From a virus: a stretch of 27,962 nucleotides of DNA. The position numbers were made by a program, and so were the translations under genes. The notes under the pieces are model-generated. The model was given only the letters and a program-made list of their open reading frames with translations. It was not told where the DNA came from and ran no database searches. Shown here piece by piece: positions 1 through 8,170 of the stretch; positions within the stretch are counted from its first letter, which is position 1, and each line of letters starts with the position of its first letter. The stretch spans positions 1-27,962 of IMG/VR virus record IMGVR_UViG_3300037264_001076; one strand, given 5' to 3'.

Positions 1-114
1 CTGAAGCAGCATGTGGTGGGGAGCACCGACACCTACCAGTACCTCAACTACACCTGCGCGACGACCGCAGCGACGGTAGGAGTGATCTATCCGTTCTTCT
101 ATGAGCTGAGTTAG
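1..114 (+). CDS. 3' end of a virion structural gene (partial)
   Basis: Only the last 37 codons are in the window, read in the frame that ends at the TAG at 112-114. The visible part is rich in Thr, Tyr and Val and ends in YPFFYELS. It lies directly upstream of head-completion genes, where the major capsid protein or a capsid-adjacent structural protein normally sits. That identity is an inference from position, because the fragment is too short to show a fold. Confidence 0.5.
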   Translation: MKQHVVGSTDTYQYLNYTCATTAATVGVIYPFFYELS

Positions 115-119
115 CCGTC

Positions 120-401
120 ATGGCCCTCCAGGGGACCATCACGGTAAGCACCTGTGGGAATGCCGTGCTGTTCAGTACGAGCAACACGGCATTCCGTGCG
201 AGCTCGCTCTATCTCTACAACCTGACGGCCGGGAACAGCGCGCTTCTGGACATCAGTGCGACGTCTGGCAATTCGACCGGCTTCACGGTACCGCCGACCG
301 TCCTGATGCAGTTCCCGCAACTGAGTGGCATTCGCGGATTCTCCGTTATCGCATCCACGGCGGCTGGTTCTCTGAGCCTGTCGTACCTGGCCTCGAGGTA
401 A
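120..401 (+). CDS. small putative head or virion structural protein
   Basis: A 93-residue protein starting at ATG 120, five bases after the preceding stop. It is rich in Ser, Thr, Ala and Leu with alternating hydrophobic residues, as expected for an all-beta structural domain, and has no signal peptide or catalytic motif. Its place between the putative capsid-end gene and the head-tail connector suits a head decoration or capsid-stabilising protein, but I do not recognise the family. GC-rich codon use matches its neighbours. Confidence 0.6.
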   Translation: MALQGTITVSTCGNAVLFSTSNTAFRASSLYLYNLTAGNSALLDISATSGNSTGFTVPPTVLMQFPQLSGIRGFSVIASTAAGSLSLSYLASR

Positions 402-404
402 GCG

Positions 405-851
405 GTGAGCTGGTCGTATCAAGACACGATGCCGAGGGACATAGACAAGGTGCGGTTCTATGTCGGCGACACCGTGTCTACGGATCAGCTTTTCTCGGAT
501 CAGGAGATCGAGTTTGCTCTGACCGAGGCCGGCAGCATCCGCTCGGCAGCTACGTTGTGCGCGAACCGCAAGGCGGCCGAGTGGGCACGCTATGCGGACC
601 TGAAGGAAGGACAGCTCAGCATCTCGTACTCGCAGCGATCACAGCAGATGCTGGCAATAGCCGACGCGATTCAGGAGTCGGCTACGCTGACCGATCCGCC
701 AGTGCCGTGGGCCGGCGCCGTGTTCGTGGCTGACAAGACGACCAACGAGGAAGACGAGACGCTCGTCCGGCCATCGTTCACGGCGACCATGCTGGACAGC
801 GAAGACGTCGGGCGGCTCGACATGAGGCATGGGTCGGAGGAGACGGAGTAG
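405..851 (+). CDS. head-tail connector (gp6-like adaptor)
   Basis: A 148-residue protein starting at GTG 405. Near residues 14-40 it has the pattern RFYVGDTVSTDQLFSDQEIE, followed by helices rich in Ala and Arg. This is the signature of short phage head-tail connector proteins of the HK97 gp6/SPP1 gp15 type, which form a ring beneath the portal. The usual length (100-150 residues) and position before a head-closure gene agree. The next gene starts at the last base of its stop codon (TAGTG), so translation is probably coupled. The family call rests on pattern and order; the C-terminal 40 acidic residues are unassigned. Confidence 0.75.
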   Translation: MSWSYQDTMPRDIDKVRFYVGDTVSTDQLFSDQEIEFALTEAGSIRSAATLCANRKAAEWARYADLKEGQLSISYSQRSQQMLAIADAIQESATLTDPPVPWAGAVFVADKTTNEEDETLVRPSFTATMLDSEDVGRLDMRHGSEETE

Positions 852-1201
852 TGGCACTCGATCCGCAACTCGTCGTCCCGATGATCCACGAGATTGTGGT
901 AGAGCATATCTCTGGGACGACGGGGGGCTACGCACAGCGGGTCTATAACACGGCGAGCACGTTCAAGGCGCGGATCGAGTTCCTACAGCGGCTCGTGAAG
1001 GATGCGAACGGGCGCGATGTGGTTTCGAATACGCGGATCTTTACGCCGATGTACGACGCGGACGGCTCTACCTCGGCCACGATCACAGTTAGTGACCGGA
1101 TCACGTTGCCGTCGCACTTCATTCCGCGCCAGCCGCCGATCATCAGCGTGGAGCCGCACTACGACCACGAGGGACCGCACCATTACGAGGTGTACCTCTG
1201 A
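851..1201 (+). CDS. putative head closure protein
   Basis: A 116-residue protein starting at GTG 851, overlapping the previous stop by one base. It is predicted to be mostly beta. The C-terminal half (residues about 78-116) has the ITVSDRITLP...PPIISVEPHYD arrangement seen in small head-closure or stopper proteins (HK97 gp7/SPP1 gp16-like), which cap the connector and receive the tail. Order (connector, closure, gp10-like neck, terminator) strongly supports this. No enzymatic motifs are present. The gene ends in TGATG and is coupled to the next gene. Confidence 0.65.
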   Translation: MALDPQLVVPMIHEIVVEHISGTTGGYAQRVYNTASTFKARIEFLQRLVKDANGRDVVSNTRIFTPMYDADGSTSATITVSDRITLPSHFIPRQPPIISVEPHYDHEGPHHYEVYL

Positions 1202-1662
1202 TGGCGGTCACGGGCGTCACGATCACGGGCATGGACGAGGTGCTCCGCAACCTCGCTGCGTTCGGAGAGAATACGCGCGCGGCTGCGGCGCAGGCGCTGT
1301 TCGAGGAAGCGAACGCGATCAAGAACGAGAGCCAGGCGCGCTACGTCCCGGTGGACACTGGCGAACTCCGGCAAGAGCACGCTTTCGTGGACGAGGCGGC
1401 GAGCATCTCTGGCGGTAGGGTGTCGATCACGTTTGGCTACACCGGGCCATACGCGGCCAGCGTCCACGAGAACCCGCGCGCCGGCAAGACGGGCGGTGTG
1501 AGTCCGAGCGGGAAGAAGTATCGGCACTGGGCGACGACCGGCGGGTTCAAGTTCCTCGAGATCCCGCTGCTCAATGCCGAGCGCGGAATGCTCGGACGGA
1601 TGGCGGATCGGATCCGAAACGGGCTAGGCGGAAGGCTCGCGGCTACCTTCTATGGTGAGTGA
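1201..1662 (+). CDS. HK97 gp10-like neck/tail-completion protein
   Basis: A 153-residue protein whose ATG shares one base with the preceding TGA. It has the hallmark of the HK97 gp10 family: an N-terminal G-M-D-E-V-L-R-N-L helix, an Ala-rich helix, then YVPVDTGELRQEH at about residues 49-61 and a YAASVHENPRAGK segment at about residues 79-91. Members act at the head-tail joint or in tail completion. Length is typical. The stop overlaps the start region of the next gene. Confidence is high because the PVDTG(E/A)LR and Y(A)xxVHE motifs are both present and correctly spaced. Confidence 0.85.
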   Translation: MAVTGVTITGMDEVLRNLAAFGENTRAAAAQALFEEANAIKNESQARYVPVDTGELRQEHAFVDEAASISGGRVSITFGYTGPYAASVHENPRAGKTGGVSPSGKKYRHWATTGGFKFLEIPLLNAERGMLGRMADRIRNGLGGRLAATFYGE

Positions 1663-2081
1663 TGCTGCTGGACGACATCGCGAATCATCTGAGTACGTCA
1701 GTCAGCGGGCTCATGATCGGCGTGAACCTGTGGAAGATCCCAGTCCCAGAGACGGCGTCGTCATCCGCGATCCAGGTTTCCATCGTGGAGTACGGTGGAC
1801 GGCCGGCGATGCGGTCCATGGGGCCGAGCGCCGGCGCCCCAGTCGCGGAGATCAGCCGCTTCAACGTGGGAGTCTACGGCCAGCTCAGCGACTTCCAGAA
1901 CACACGGACGATGGCCGAAGACATCTACTCGACGCTGGACTACTTGAGCGAGACGACGCTGAGCACCACGCGGTATCTGCACGTGCGGGCCTTGCAGCCG
2001 CCGATCCACTTCGCGCCAGACGACGAGAACGCCCAGCATCGCTTCAGTTTGAACTTCGAGGCCATGAAGGTCCGAGGGTAG
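1662..2081 (+). CDS. putative tail terminator / minor capsid-type protein
   Basis: A 139-residue protein. I place the start at ATG 1662, which overlaps the previous TGA by one base; a GTG one codon upstream (1659) is also possible. It opens with LLDDIANHLST and shows alternating beta segments and VGVYGQLSDFQNTRTMAEDIYSTLD at about residues 68-92 (described by its motif ends VGVYG and MAEDIYSTLD). This resembles phage minor capsid/tail terminator proteins (PF12691-like), which cap the end of the tail tube. Its position just before the tube genes fits the terminator role. Confidence 0.65.
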   Translation: MLLDDIANHLSTSVSGLMIGVNLWKIPVPETASSSAIQVSIVEYGGRPAMRSMGPSAGAPVAEISRFNVGVYGQLSDFQNTRTMAEDIYSTLDYLSETTLSTTRYLHVRALQPPIHFAPDDENAQHRFSLNFEAMKVRG

Positions 2082-2100
2082 TGAAGAAGGAGAACGAAAC

Positions 2101-2526
2101 ATGGCGATCGTAGTCAGCTACAACGCCCAGGTGCTCGTGAACAGCGTGGATCTCTCGGACCATTGCGTCGGCGTGATCGTCAACGATGGTCAGGAGAGCC
2201 GCGATGTGACTGCGATGGGCGATCAGTCTCGACGCTTCCGCGCCGGCCTCGGCACGTCTTCGATCGAGGCGACGTTCTGGGGCGACACGGCCTCGGGATC
2301 GGTGACTCAGACCTTGACCGGGCTCATCGCCCTGAGTTCGACCGGATTCCCTGTTACCGTGCGCAAGGACAACGCGGCGCGCAGCGTGAACAACCCCGAG
2401 TACTCTATGACCGCCATCATCGATGGGGACGTGAACGCGCTGGACGAGAAGCCCGGTGAGGTGAGCCAGCTCAAGGTCAAGTTCATGCCGTATGACGCCT
2501 TCAACATCTACACCAGCTCCTCGTAG
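2101..2526 (+). CDS. major tail tube protein (short paralogue)
   Basis: A 141-residue protein with a strong ribosome-binding site (AAGGAG, 2085-2090) before ATG 2101. It opens with an SVDLSDHCVGVIVNDGQESR segment, continues with RRFRAGL and closes with DEKPGEVSQLKVKF. These are typical of siphovirus tail tube subunits with a beta-sandwich core and flexible loop. Such proteins polymerise as stacked hexameric rings around the tape measure. The next gene is a clear paralogue with near-identical N- and C-terminal blocks. The intergenic space has its own ribosome-binding site, consistent with high expression. Confidence 0.85.
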   Translation: MAIVVSYNAQVLVNSVDLSDHCVGVIVNDGQESRDVTAMGDQSRRFRAGLGTSSIEATFWGDTASGSVTQTLTGLIALSSTGFPVTVRKDNAARSVNNPEYSMTAIIDGDVNALDEKPGEVSQLKVKFMPYDAFNIYTSSS

Positions 2527-2549
2527 GGGGCCGTTGAGGAGGCGAACAG

Positions 2550-3335
2550 GTGGCGATTCAAGTATCGTGGGACGGATTCATCTCCGTCTCTGGAACGGAC
2601 CTCTCCGATCACTGCGTTCAGATCCTGCTGAACGACGGACAGGAGTCTAGAGACGTAACTGCGTTCGGTGACACGTCGCGCAGGTTCCGGGCCGGTCTGG
2701 GCCTAGCCTCGATTGAGGCGACGTTTCTCAACGACCTGTCCACGGGCTCGATCGAGAACACGCTCCGGACGCATCTGCTGTTCCAGAACGAGCCAGGGAC
2801 CAAGACGCCGGCATCGGCGCCGACCGCCGCGCTGTCGGGCTCGACCGGCAACCTGATCGCCGGAGCGTACCGGTACTGGCTGACCTACACCTTCCCGGCC
2901 TTCGAGACGGCGCCCTCGACGTATGCCTCCGTGACGGTTGTCTCTGCCACGTCTGGCGAGGTGGCCCTGACGGCGATCCCGGCGAGTACGGAGTGGTTCG
3001 TCACTGGCAAGAACCTCTACCGCAGCATCGCGGGGGGCGGATCGACCACGGGCGTCCTGCTCGCCTCGATTGCGAACTCCGCGACCAGCTACCTCGATAA
3101 TGCATCGTCCTCGAGCCTAGTCGGGAATGCGGCGCTCAACTTCATGTGGCAGCCGAGCGCGTTTGACGTGATCGTGAAGAAGCACGACACGGCGACCTCG
3201 ACCGACAATCCGGCCTGGACGCTCGAGGCGCTGATCACGGACGATCTGAACGTGCAAGACGAGAAGCCCGGCGAAGTCTCTCAGATGAAGGTGAAGTTCA
3301 CGAAGCATGGCGCATTCAGTGTGGCGACCGCCTAA
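2550..3335 (+). CDS. tail tube paralogue with inserted Ig/FN3-like domain
   Basis: A 261-residue protein with GTG start 2550 behind GAGGAGG. Residues 1-81 and about 197-261 match the preceding tail tube protein almost block for block (DLSDHC, NDGQESRDVTA, SRRFRAGLG, SIEATF, then DEKPGEVSQ and KVKF). Between them lies an insert of about 115 residues beginning SAPTAAL and including AGAYRYWLTYTF and LYRSIAGGGSTTG. That pattern is typical of beta-sandwich (Ig/fibronectin III-like) domains in phage virion proteins. It may form a mixed tube, a specialised ring, or a tube that displays surface domains. Paralogy is seen directly; the fold of the insert is inferred. Confidence 0.85.
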   Translation: MAIQVSWDGFISVSGTDLSDHCVQILLNDGQESRDVTAFGDTSRRFRAGLGLASIEATFLNDLSTGSIENTLRTHLLFQNEPGTKTPASAPTAALSGSTGNLIAGAYRYWLTYTFPAFETAPSTYASVTVVSATSGEVALTAIPASTEWFVTGKNLYRSIAGGGSTTGVLLASIANSATSYLDNASSSSLVGNAALNFMWQPSAFDVIVKKHDTATSTDNPAWTLEALITDDLNVQDEKPGEVSQMKVKFTKHGAFSVATA

Positions 3336-3356
3336 TCCAGAAAGGATCCCGGTCAC

Positions 3357-3797
3357 ATGGCGAAAGAGTATTACGTCGAGCTCGGGGGGAAGAAGCGTCT
3401 GCTGCGGTACACGCGGCAGGAGCGCGTAGAGATCGAGAGTCGCTTCGACTGCGATATCAAGGACTTCGTCTACGCGAAGGCGTTTCCGCTCGTAGACGGG
3501 AAGCCCACCCTCGGCGGCCGGATCGAGTGCCAAGAGGCGTTGATCTTCTATGGCCTGCGGCACAGCGGGCCGAAGGTCACCGAGGATCAGGTGTCGAAGT
3601 GGCTACAGGAGAAGATCGAGGCCGGCGGCTCGATCTACGAGCCGCTGTCGCACGCGATCATCGGGCTGCTGGCGAGTGGGGTGATGGGGTGGAATCCTCC
3701 GTTAGCTGAGGCTGAGGAAGAGGCCGACGAGGGAAAAGAGAAGGCCGGGGACGAAAAGGTTCCAAGGGTCGTGGAACCGATCAAGAGAACCGGCTAG
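3357..3797 (+). CDS. tail assembly chaperone, short form (gpG-like)
   Basis: A 146-residue protein starting at ATG 3357 with AGAAAGGA upstream. The N-terminal 100 residues are a mixed alpha/beta domain (YYVELGGKKR, then RQERVEIESRF); the C-terminal tail is Glu/Lys-rich and disordered. Position between the tube and tape measure genes, plus a lambda-like slippery heptamer (3731-3737) near its 3' end, identifies it as the G-type tail chaperone. G proteins bind the tape measure and recruit tube subunits, and are absent from mature virions. A fraction of ribosomes should shift -1 to make the longer GT product described separately. Confidence 0.85.
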   Translation: MAKEYYVELGGKKRLLRYTRQERVEIESRFDCDIKDFVYAKAFPLVDGKPTLGGRIECQEALIFYGLRHSGPKVTEDQVSKWLQEKIEAGGSIYEPLSHAIIGLLASGVMGWNPPLAEAEEEADEGKEKAGDEKVPRVVEPIKRTG

Positions 3798-4123
3798 CGG
3801 CTGTTCCACTCAAGGAGTTCGAGCGATGGATGGACGACATAGCTTCCGAGCTCCAGATTCCCCCGTGGCAAGCCAACCGATTTCAGCCGGCCGAGTTGTT
3901 CACGCTGATGCGCGGGCGTCAGCGGCAGTGGAACCGGCAGTGTCTGCTCACGGCCTGGAGCACGTACATCATCGCGTCGGCGTTCGGGGCGTTCGAGCAC
4001 ATCAATTTCTCGATGTTCCTCGAGCGGTACTCGCCGCCGGGGTACGTGCCGGAGAAGCAGCGTGAGCGCGCCAAGCCTGCTGATCCTGGGCGCGTTGTTG
4101 CTGGCACAGTCCGAGGCCGGTAA
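3357..4123 (+). CDS. tail assembly chaperone, frameshifted form (gpGT-like)
   Basis: Zero-frame reading from 3357 to 3737 (127 codons), followed by a -1 shift and reading from 3737 to 4120, gives a 255-residue fusion ending at TAA 4121-4123. The -1 frame is open from 3716 and continues through RLAAVPLKEFERWMDDIASEL into a T-like domain containing SELQIPPWQANRFQPAELF and an Arg/Trp-rich helix. A separate start at ATG 3830 is possible but lacks a well-spaced ribosome-binding site. The layout matches lambda G/GT, where the T part contacts the tube protein. The shift is inferred from sequence, not measured. Confidence 0.8.
3731..3778 (+). promoter_or_regulatory. -1 programmed ribosomal frameshift site
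   Basis: The heptamer GGGAAAA at 3731-3737 lies exactly in the X_XXY_YYZ phase of the G-frame (G GGA AAA), so both tRNAs can re-pair after slipping back. It is of the same type as the lambda GGGAAAG site. A 7-bp hairpin follows: GGTTCCA at 3758-3764 with TGGAACC at 3772-3778. It starts 21 bases downstream, farther than the usual 5-9, so its role in stimulation is uncertain. Confidence 0.85.
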
Positions 4124-4493
4124 ACCTATCTCCAAGGAAGTGGCGAAGCCGATTGAACTGTATACTTCAGCAGAGATGTATCGGGCTTGTGTCGATGCAT
4201 TGCTTATCGAGAGCCGTGCGAGGCGAGAATACATTGAACGTCCCGGGCCAATGACGCGGCTTCGCAGGCAGGAAGCGGTAGCGGCTCGCGAGGCTGCGGA
4301 GGGAATTGGTATTCTGCTTCGGCTCGATGAGGGTGCGCAGTTAGAAGTGTCGTCCAATCCTGGTCAATGCTCCGTGCCGGATGCGGACAAGGCCACGCCC
4401 AAGATGCTTCGTGTTCGGATTACCAGCGGGAGCGATGCTGGCAAGATCGGGTGCGTGGTGGCGTCCATGCTCCGTGATCCGGTGGCGTTCTAA
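4062..4493 (+). CDS. exported small protein with signal peptide, unknown function
   Basis: A 143-residue protein with GTG start 4062 inside the 3' end of the GT frame (62-base overlap). The first 19-20 residues form a signal peptide: short N-region, hydrophobic LLILGALLLA core and a likely signal peptidase I site after SEA. There is no lipobox Cys. The C-terminal 40 residues, with VRITSGSDAGKIGCVV, resemble a small SH3-like beta fold. Codon use is visibly more AT-rich than the flanking tail genes. Export is unusual for a tail assembly gene, so it may act in the host envelope, for example in superinfection exclusion. The next gene starts at the last base of its stop (TAATG). Confidence 0.7.
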   Translation: MSAPSLLILGALLLAQSEAGKPISKEVAKPIELYTSAEMYRACVDALLIESRARREYIERPGPMTRLRRQEAVAAREAAEGIGILLRLDEGAQLEVSSNPGQCSVPDADKATPKMLRVRITSGSDAGKIGCVVASMLRDPVAF

Positions 4494-7400
4494 TGGGCGA
4501 TGTCAACCTCGGATCTGTCAAGGCCAAGCTAGAGTTTGACGCCTCTGGTGTAGAGCAGGGCGTCAGCAAGATCACCAATGCGCTGAACCTTACGCGGGAT
4601 CAGATCGTTGCGTTGGCAAATGCTACAGAGAGCCAGCGCGTCAAGATGATCGCGGCCTTTGAGGCAGTAAGCAAGGGAGCAACTCAGGCAGCGCAAAGCA
4701 CGGCGCAGTGGACTGAACAGGCACAGCGCGCCGCGATGCGGATGAGCGCAATGCATTCTGAAGCGCTCAAGATGAACGCAGGATTCGACCGATCTGCGCA
4801 AGCGGCAACTGGATTCTCAGTTGGAATGGCAGCCATGGCTGCTGGGATCACGATTGCAATAGGGGCAGCCATAAAATTCGGGTCAACGCTAGCTGGTCTG
4901 GTCGCGGATGTCGCACGGTACTCCGAACAGATAGACAAGATGGCGAAGGTCACGGGCCTGTCTACAGACATGATCCAAGGTCTTGGCAAGGCCGCACAAG
5001 AGACAGGCACTAACTCTGAAGTATTGGTCAGGGCCGTAGCTAAGATGGAGGCTGCGATCGGGAACGACAGCAAAGCCATTAAGGAAATGGGGCTGTCGCT
5101 GACGCAACTGAAGAACGCCAGCCCAGAGGAAATGCTTCGCATCGTCAGTACGCGGCTCCTATCGATGACAGACGTAACGGAGCGGAATGCCGCAGCACAG
5201 AAGCTTTTAGGGCGCGCGTACATGGATGTCCTGCCTGCTCTCGAACAATACGCAGTGAGTGCTGATCGCTACGTGAACCTGAGTAAGGAGCAGATCGCAG
5301 CCGGGAAGGACATGGACGATGCACTAGATGCGATCGGCACCGCATGGAAGGAACTCGGTCAGCAGATCGGGGCTGCGTTGAATACTCCAGAAGTACGCGA
5401 GGCGCTTAGGAGCCTGGCATCTAGCATTCGCGAGATGGCCTTGGCGGTAAAGGATAGCCACGGCCCGATAGCGGGATTCTTCCAAGCCATTGCCACCGGG
5501 GCGCAAAATGCAGCGAAGTGGTTTGTCTTTCTCAGTGGCGCAATGGACGGAATGAAAGAGCGTATGGCCTCGCTCTCTAAGGACACGCCCGGAGCCATTG
5601 CCCGTGGGATGGAAGCACTCGACGCATTCGACAAGCGTGTAGCTGCGGACAAGAACAAGGCGTGGGGACGGGAGATGTTTCCGTCTCTGTTTGAGCAGCC
5701 AACTGGCGGCGGGGGTGGAATCTCCAAGGAACTGCAGTCCGAGATGGACAGTCTCTCGGGAGCGAAGGCACAAGCTGAGGTAGACAACATCGCCGCAGCG
5801 TTCACGGCTCTACAGAAGAGTGGACGTGCTACTGGCGTCGATCTGGACGATCTCGGCAAGCGGCTAATCGGTCTTGCCGAGAAGGGCGCGAAGATCCCGG
5901 ACAGCCTACGTCCTGCGATCCAGGCGTTCGCGCAGACGGCAGCGATGAAGGGCGTCCCGCAGTTGGCCGAGAAGGCGTTGGACGAGATGACGAAGAAGGC
6001 CGAGGGCAACATCGCCAAGCAAGCCGCCCTGAAGATCAAAGGATGGAAGGAAGACGAGAAAGCCGCCGAGGCGAACGCGAAGGCTCTCATAGCCATCGAC
6101 AGAAGCAGGAGGGACATTCTGCAGCGGATGTTGCAGGACGAGACGCTCTCGATACGCCAGCAGTACGACATCAGGCGGGCGCAGATTGCCGTTGATGCAG
6201 ACCTGGAAATCGATCAACTGCGAAAGCGGCAGATTGCCGCCACCGATCCGGCCATCATCGCCGCGATAGAGGCCGAGATCGCCGCATGGGAACGGCTTGC
6301 CGCCGCAGAGATTGAGGCCACATTTGAGGCTCAGCGATACGCACAAGTCAGCGCACTGTTCAGGGATTTCGGGGACATCCTCAACGGCATAGCAGACGTG
6401 TTCGATGCTGTCGGGATCAGCGCCGACTCCACGCTGGGCGGGATCGTATCGGGGCTACAGACTGCCACGGCGGCAGTCCAGAATTTCGCGGCGCAGACGA
6501 CAACCGCCGGGAAGATCGGCGCCGGCTTGAGCGCGGTTGCCAGCATCTACAAGACGGGCCAGGAAAAAGGTAAAGCCGCCGGTATCGCATCTGGAGCATT
6601 AACTGGAGCGGGAATCGGCTTCATGGTGGGCGGTCCTGTCGGTGCCGCAGTCGGTGCGGTGGCAGGCGCGGTTGTCGGCCTTGTCGGGGCTCTGAGGAAG
6701 CCAGAGTACAAGAAGATCATGGAGGACGTAGGCAAGTCTTGGGGGGTGAATATCTCTCAGGGCCTCGCCAAGGAAATCGAAGCCATAGCCAAGACGCACA
6801 ACCTCAGCCGCACGATGGCCTCGCTCTTGGCTACATCGAAGATCATGGGCGAGTCCGGCAAGGATCCCCGCGAGTTCACCGGCAAGATCAACGACCTGAT
6901 GAACGCTATCGCCTCCGGTGCGGTCCCCGCCAAGGAAGGGCTCGCCGAACTCGGCAAGGCGTTCACGATGGTCGCCGATGCCGCCATCGCAGCCGGAACC
7001 GTGGGCGACAAGGCCATGGTCGGCCTCCTCAAGCGGGCTCGCGAACTCGGCCAGGTCACGCCCGAGATGAAGGCGTTTGTAGGCGCGCAACTGGACAGCG
7101 CGCTCGCCGGGATCAACAAGTACGTCGCAGCCATCAAGAAACTAAACGACTCAGCGACGACAACGCCAGAGAGGCTCGCGGAGATAGGTAAGACGTCGGG
7201 CATCGTGTTCGGTGCAATGTTCGACGCGATGGTGTCTGAGCGCGGCATCGTCGGCGCCGTGGACGCCATGAAGGACAGCTACAACACGCTCCACGAGACG
7301 CTGACGGAGACGCTTGGCCCGGAGGCCGTGTCAGCAATCCTCGGGCCTTTCGGTGGCGCCTTCGCCACGCTCCAAGACGAAACCTTGCGCCCGATCTTCG

Positions 7401-8170
7401 AGGGGATCGACGGTATCACGCAGGCGATGATCGGGCTGGCGAATGCCGGCTACCTGTCAACGGATCAGTTCGTGGCGATGCAGGATGCCACAGCCCAGCT
7501 CTTCGATGAGGCTGTGGCCGGCGGCGCCGACATGCGAACCGCGCTTCTGGCCGTGGCGCCCGGCATCCAGGCTGCGATATCTGCGGCCGAGCAGTTTGGC
7601 GTCCCGCTTGACGCGGATATGGCTCGCCTGAAGGCGCTGGCCGACCAGAATGGGATCACGTTCAAGACCGACCCCCAGATGGCGATGCTCGACGTGCTCG
7701 TCAGCATCGCGCAGGTGCTCGGTGCCGATGTGCCCGCGAGCGCACTGCGGGCGAAGCAGGCCATGCAGGACTTGGCGAGCTCGGTCCCGAACGACCTCAA
7801 CGTGAATGTCAACGTGAACCGGAACTACACCGAAAGCGGCGGCGGTGGTGGCGAGACATTCATTCCACCCTATGAGGGCGGCGGACCGATTGAACCATAC
7901 GAAGGCTTCCAGCACGGCACGGGTGGATTCAAGGACTTCGGGCCGGGCACGCCAGTCGTACTTCATGGCCGCGAGGCTGTCGTCACGGAGAAGCAAGCCG
8001 CTTCGATGGCTGGCCCGAGCCTGACATTCAACCCCACGTTCAGCAACGACCCGCTCATGTCGAATGAGTCCCGCGCCGAACTGACTCAATACCAGATCGA
8101 GGAGTTCGTCCGCCAGGTACGGAGCAACACGCTGTTCCAGCAGATACTCCGGGATCAGGGGTTGCGGTGA
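4493..8170 (+). CDS. tape measure protein
   Basis: The largest gene in the window encodes 1225 residues. It shows the tape measure pattern: an Ala/Gln-rich helical N-terminus, hydrophobic segments near residues 105-140 (GMAAMAAGITIAIGAAIKFG) and about 700-730 (Gly/Ala/Val-rich), and long charged helical stretches at about 490-610. The C-terminus has FQHGTGGF, PVVLHGREAVVTEKQA and a long helix. The protein sets tail length; at the usual ~1.5 angstrom per residue it predicts a tail of about 180 nm. The first third looks less GC-rich than the rest, suggesting mosaic ancestry. The stop overlaps the GTG of the next gene. Confidence 0.95.
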   Translation: MGDVNLGSVKAKLEFDASGVEQGVSKITNALNLTRDQIVALANATESQRVKMIAAFEAVSKGATQAAQSTAQWTEQAQRAAMRMSAMHSEALKMNAGFDRSAQAATGFSVGMAAMAAGITIAIGAAIKFGSTLAGLVADVARYSEQIDKMAKVTGLSTDMIQGLGKAAQETGTNSEVLVRAVAKMEAAIGNDSKAIKEMGLSLTQLKNASPEEMLRIVSTRLLSMTDVTERNAAAQKLLGRAYMDVLPALEQYAVSADRYVNLSKEQIAAGKDMDDALDAIGTAWKELGQQIGAALNTPEVREALRSLASSIREMALAVKDSHGPIAGFFQAIATGAQNAAKWFVFLSGAMDGMKERMASLSKDTPGAIARGMEALDAFDKRVAADKNKAWGREMFPSLFEQPTGGGGGISKELQSEMDSLSGAKAQAEVDNIAAAFTALQKSGRATGVDLDDLGKRLIGLAEKGAKIPDSLRPAIQAFAQTAAMKGVPQLAEKALDEMTKKAEGNIAKQAALKIKGWKEDEKAAEANAKALIAIDRSRRDILQRMLQDETLSIRQQYDIRRAQIAVDADLEIDQLRKRQIAATDPAIIAAIEAEIAAWERLAAAEIEATFEAQRYAQVSALFRDFGDILNGIADVFDAVGISADSTLGGIVSGLQTATAAVQNFAAQTTTAGKIGAGLSAVASIYKTGQEKGKAAGIASGALTGAGIGFMVGGPVGAAVGAVAGAVVGLVGALRKPEYKKIMEDVGKSWGVNISQGLAKEIEAIAKTHNLSRTMASLLATSKIMGESGKDPREFTGKINDLMNAIASGAVPAKEGLAELGKAFTMVADAAIAAGTVGDKAMVGLLKRARELGQVTPEMKAFVGAQLDSALAGINKYVAAIKKLNDSATTTPERLAEIGKTSGIVFGAMFDAMVSERGIVGAVDAMKDSYNTLHETLTETLGPEAVSAILGPFGGAFATLQDETLRPIFEGIDGITQAMIGLANAGYLSTDQFVAMQDATAQLFDEAVAGGADMRTALLAVAPGIQAAISAAEQFGVPLDADMARLKALADQNGITFKTDPQMAMLDVLVSIAQVLGADVPASALRAKQAMQDLASSVPNDLNVNVNVNRNYTESGGGGGETFIPPYEGGGPIEPYEGFQHGTGGFKDFGPGTPVVLHGREAVVTEKQAASMAGPSLTFNPTFSNDPLMSNESRAELTQYQIEEFVRQVRSNTLFQQILRDQGLR

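Noticed and set aside
3824-4123. Independent T-protein gene starting at ATG 3830
   Set aside because: AAGGAG is too far upstream (about 12 bases), and the slippery site plus the open frame from 3716 explain the coding better. Not fully excluded.
5359-6171. Minus-strand open frame of 270 codons with hydrophobic stretches
   Set aside because: It lies wholly inside the tape measure gene; the apparent hydrophobicity mirrors Ala- and Gly-rich helices on the other strand.
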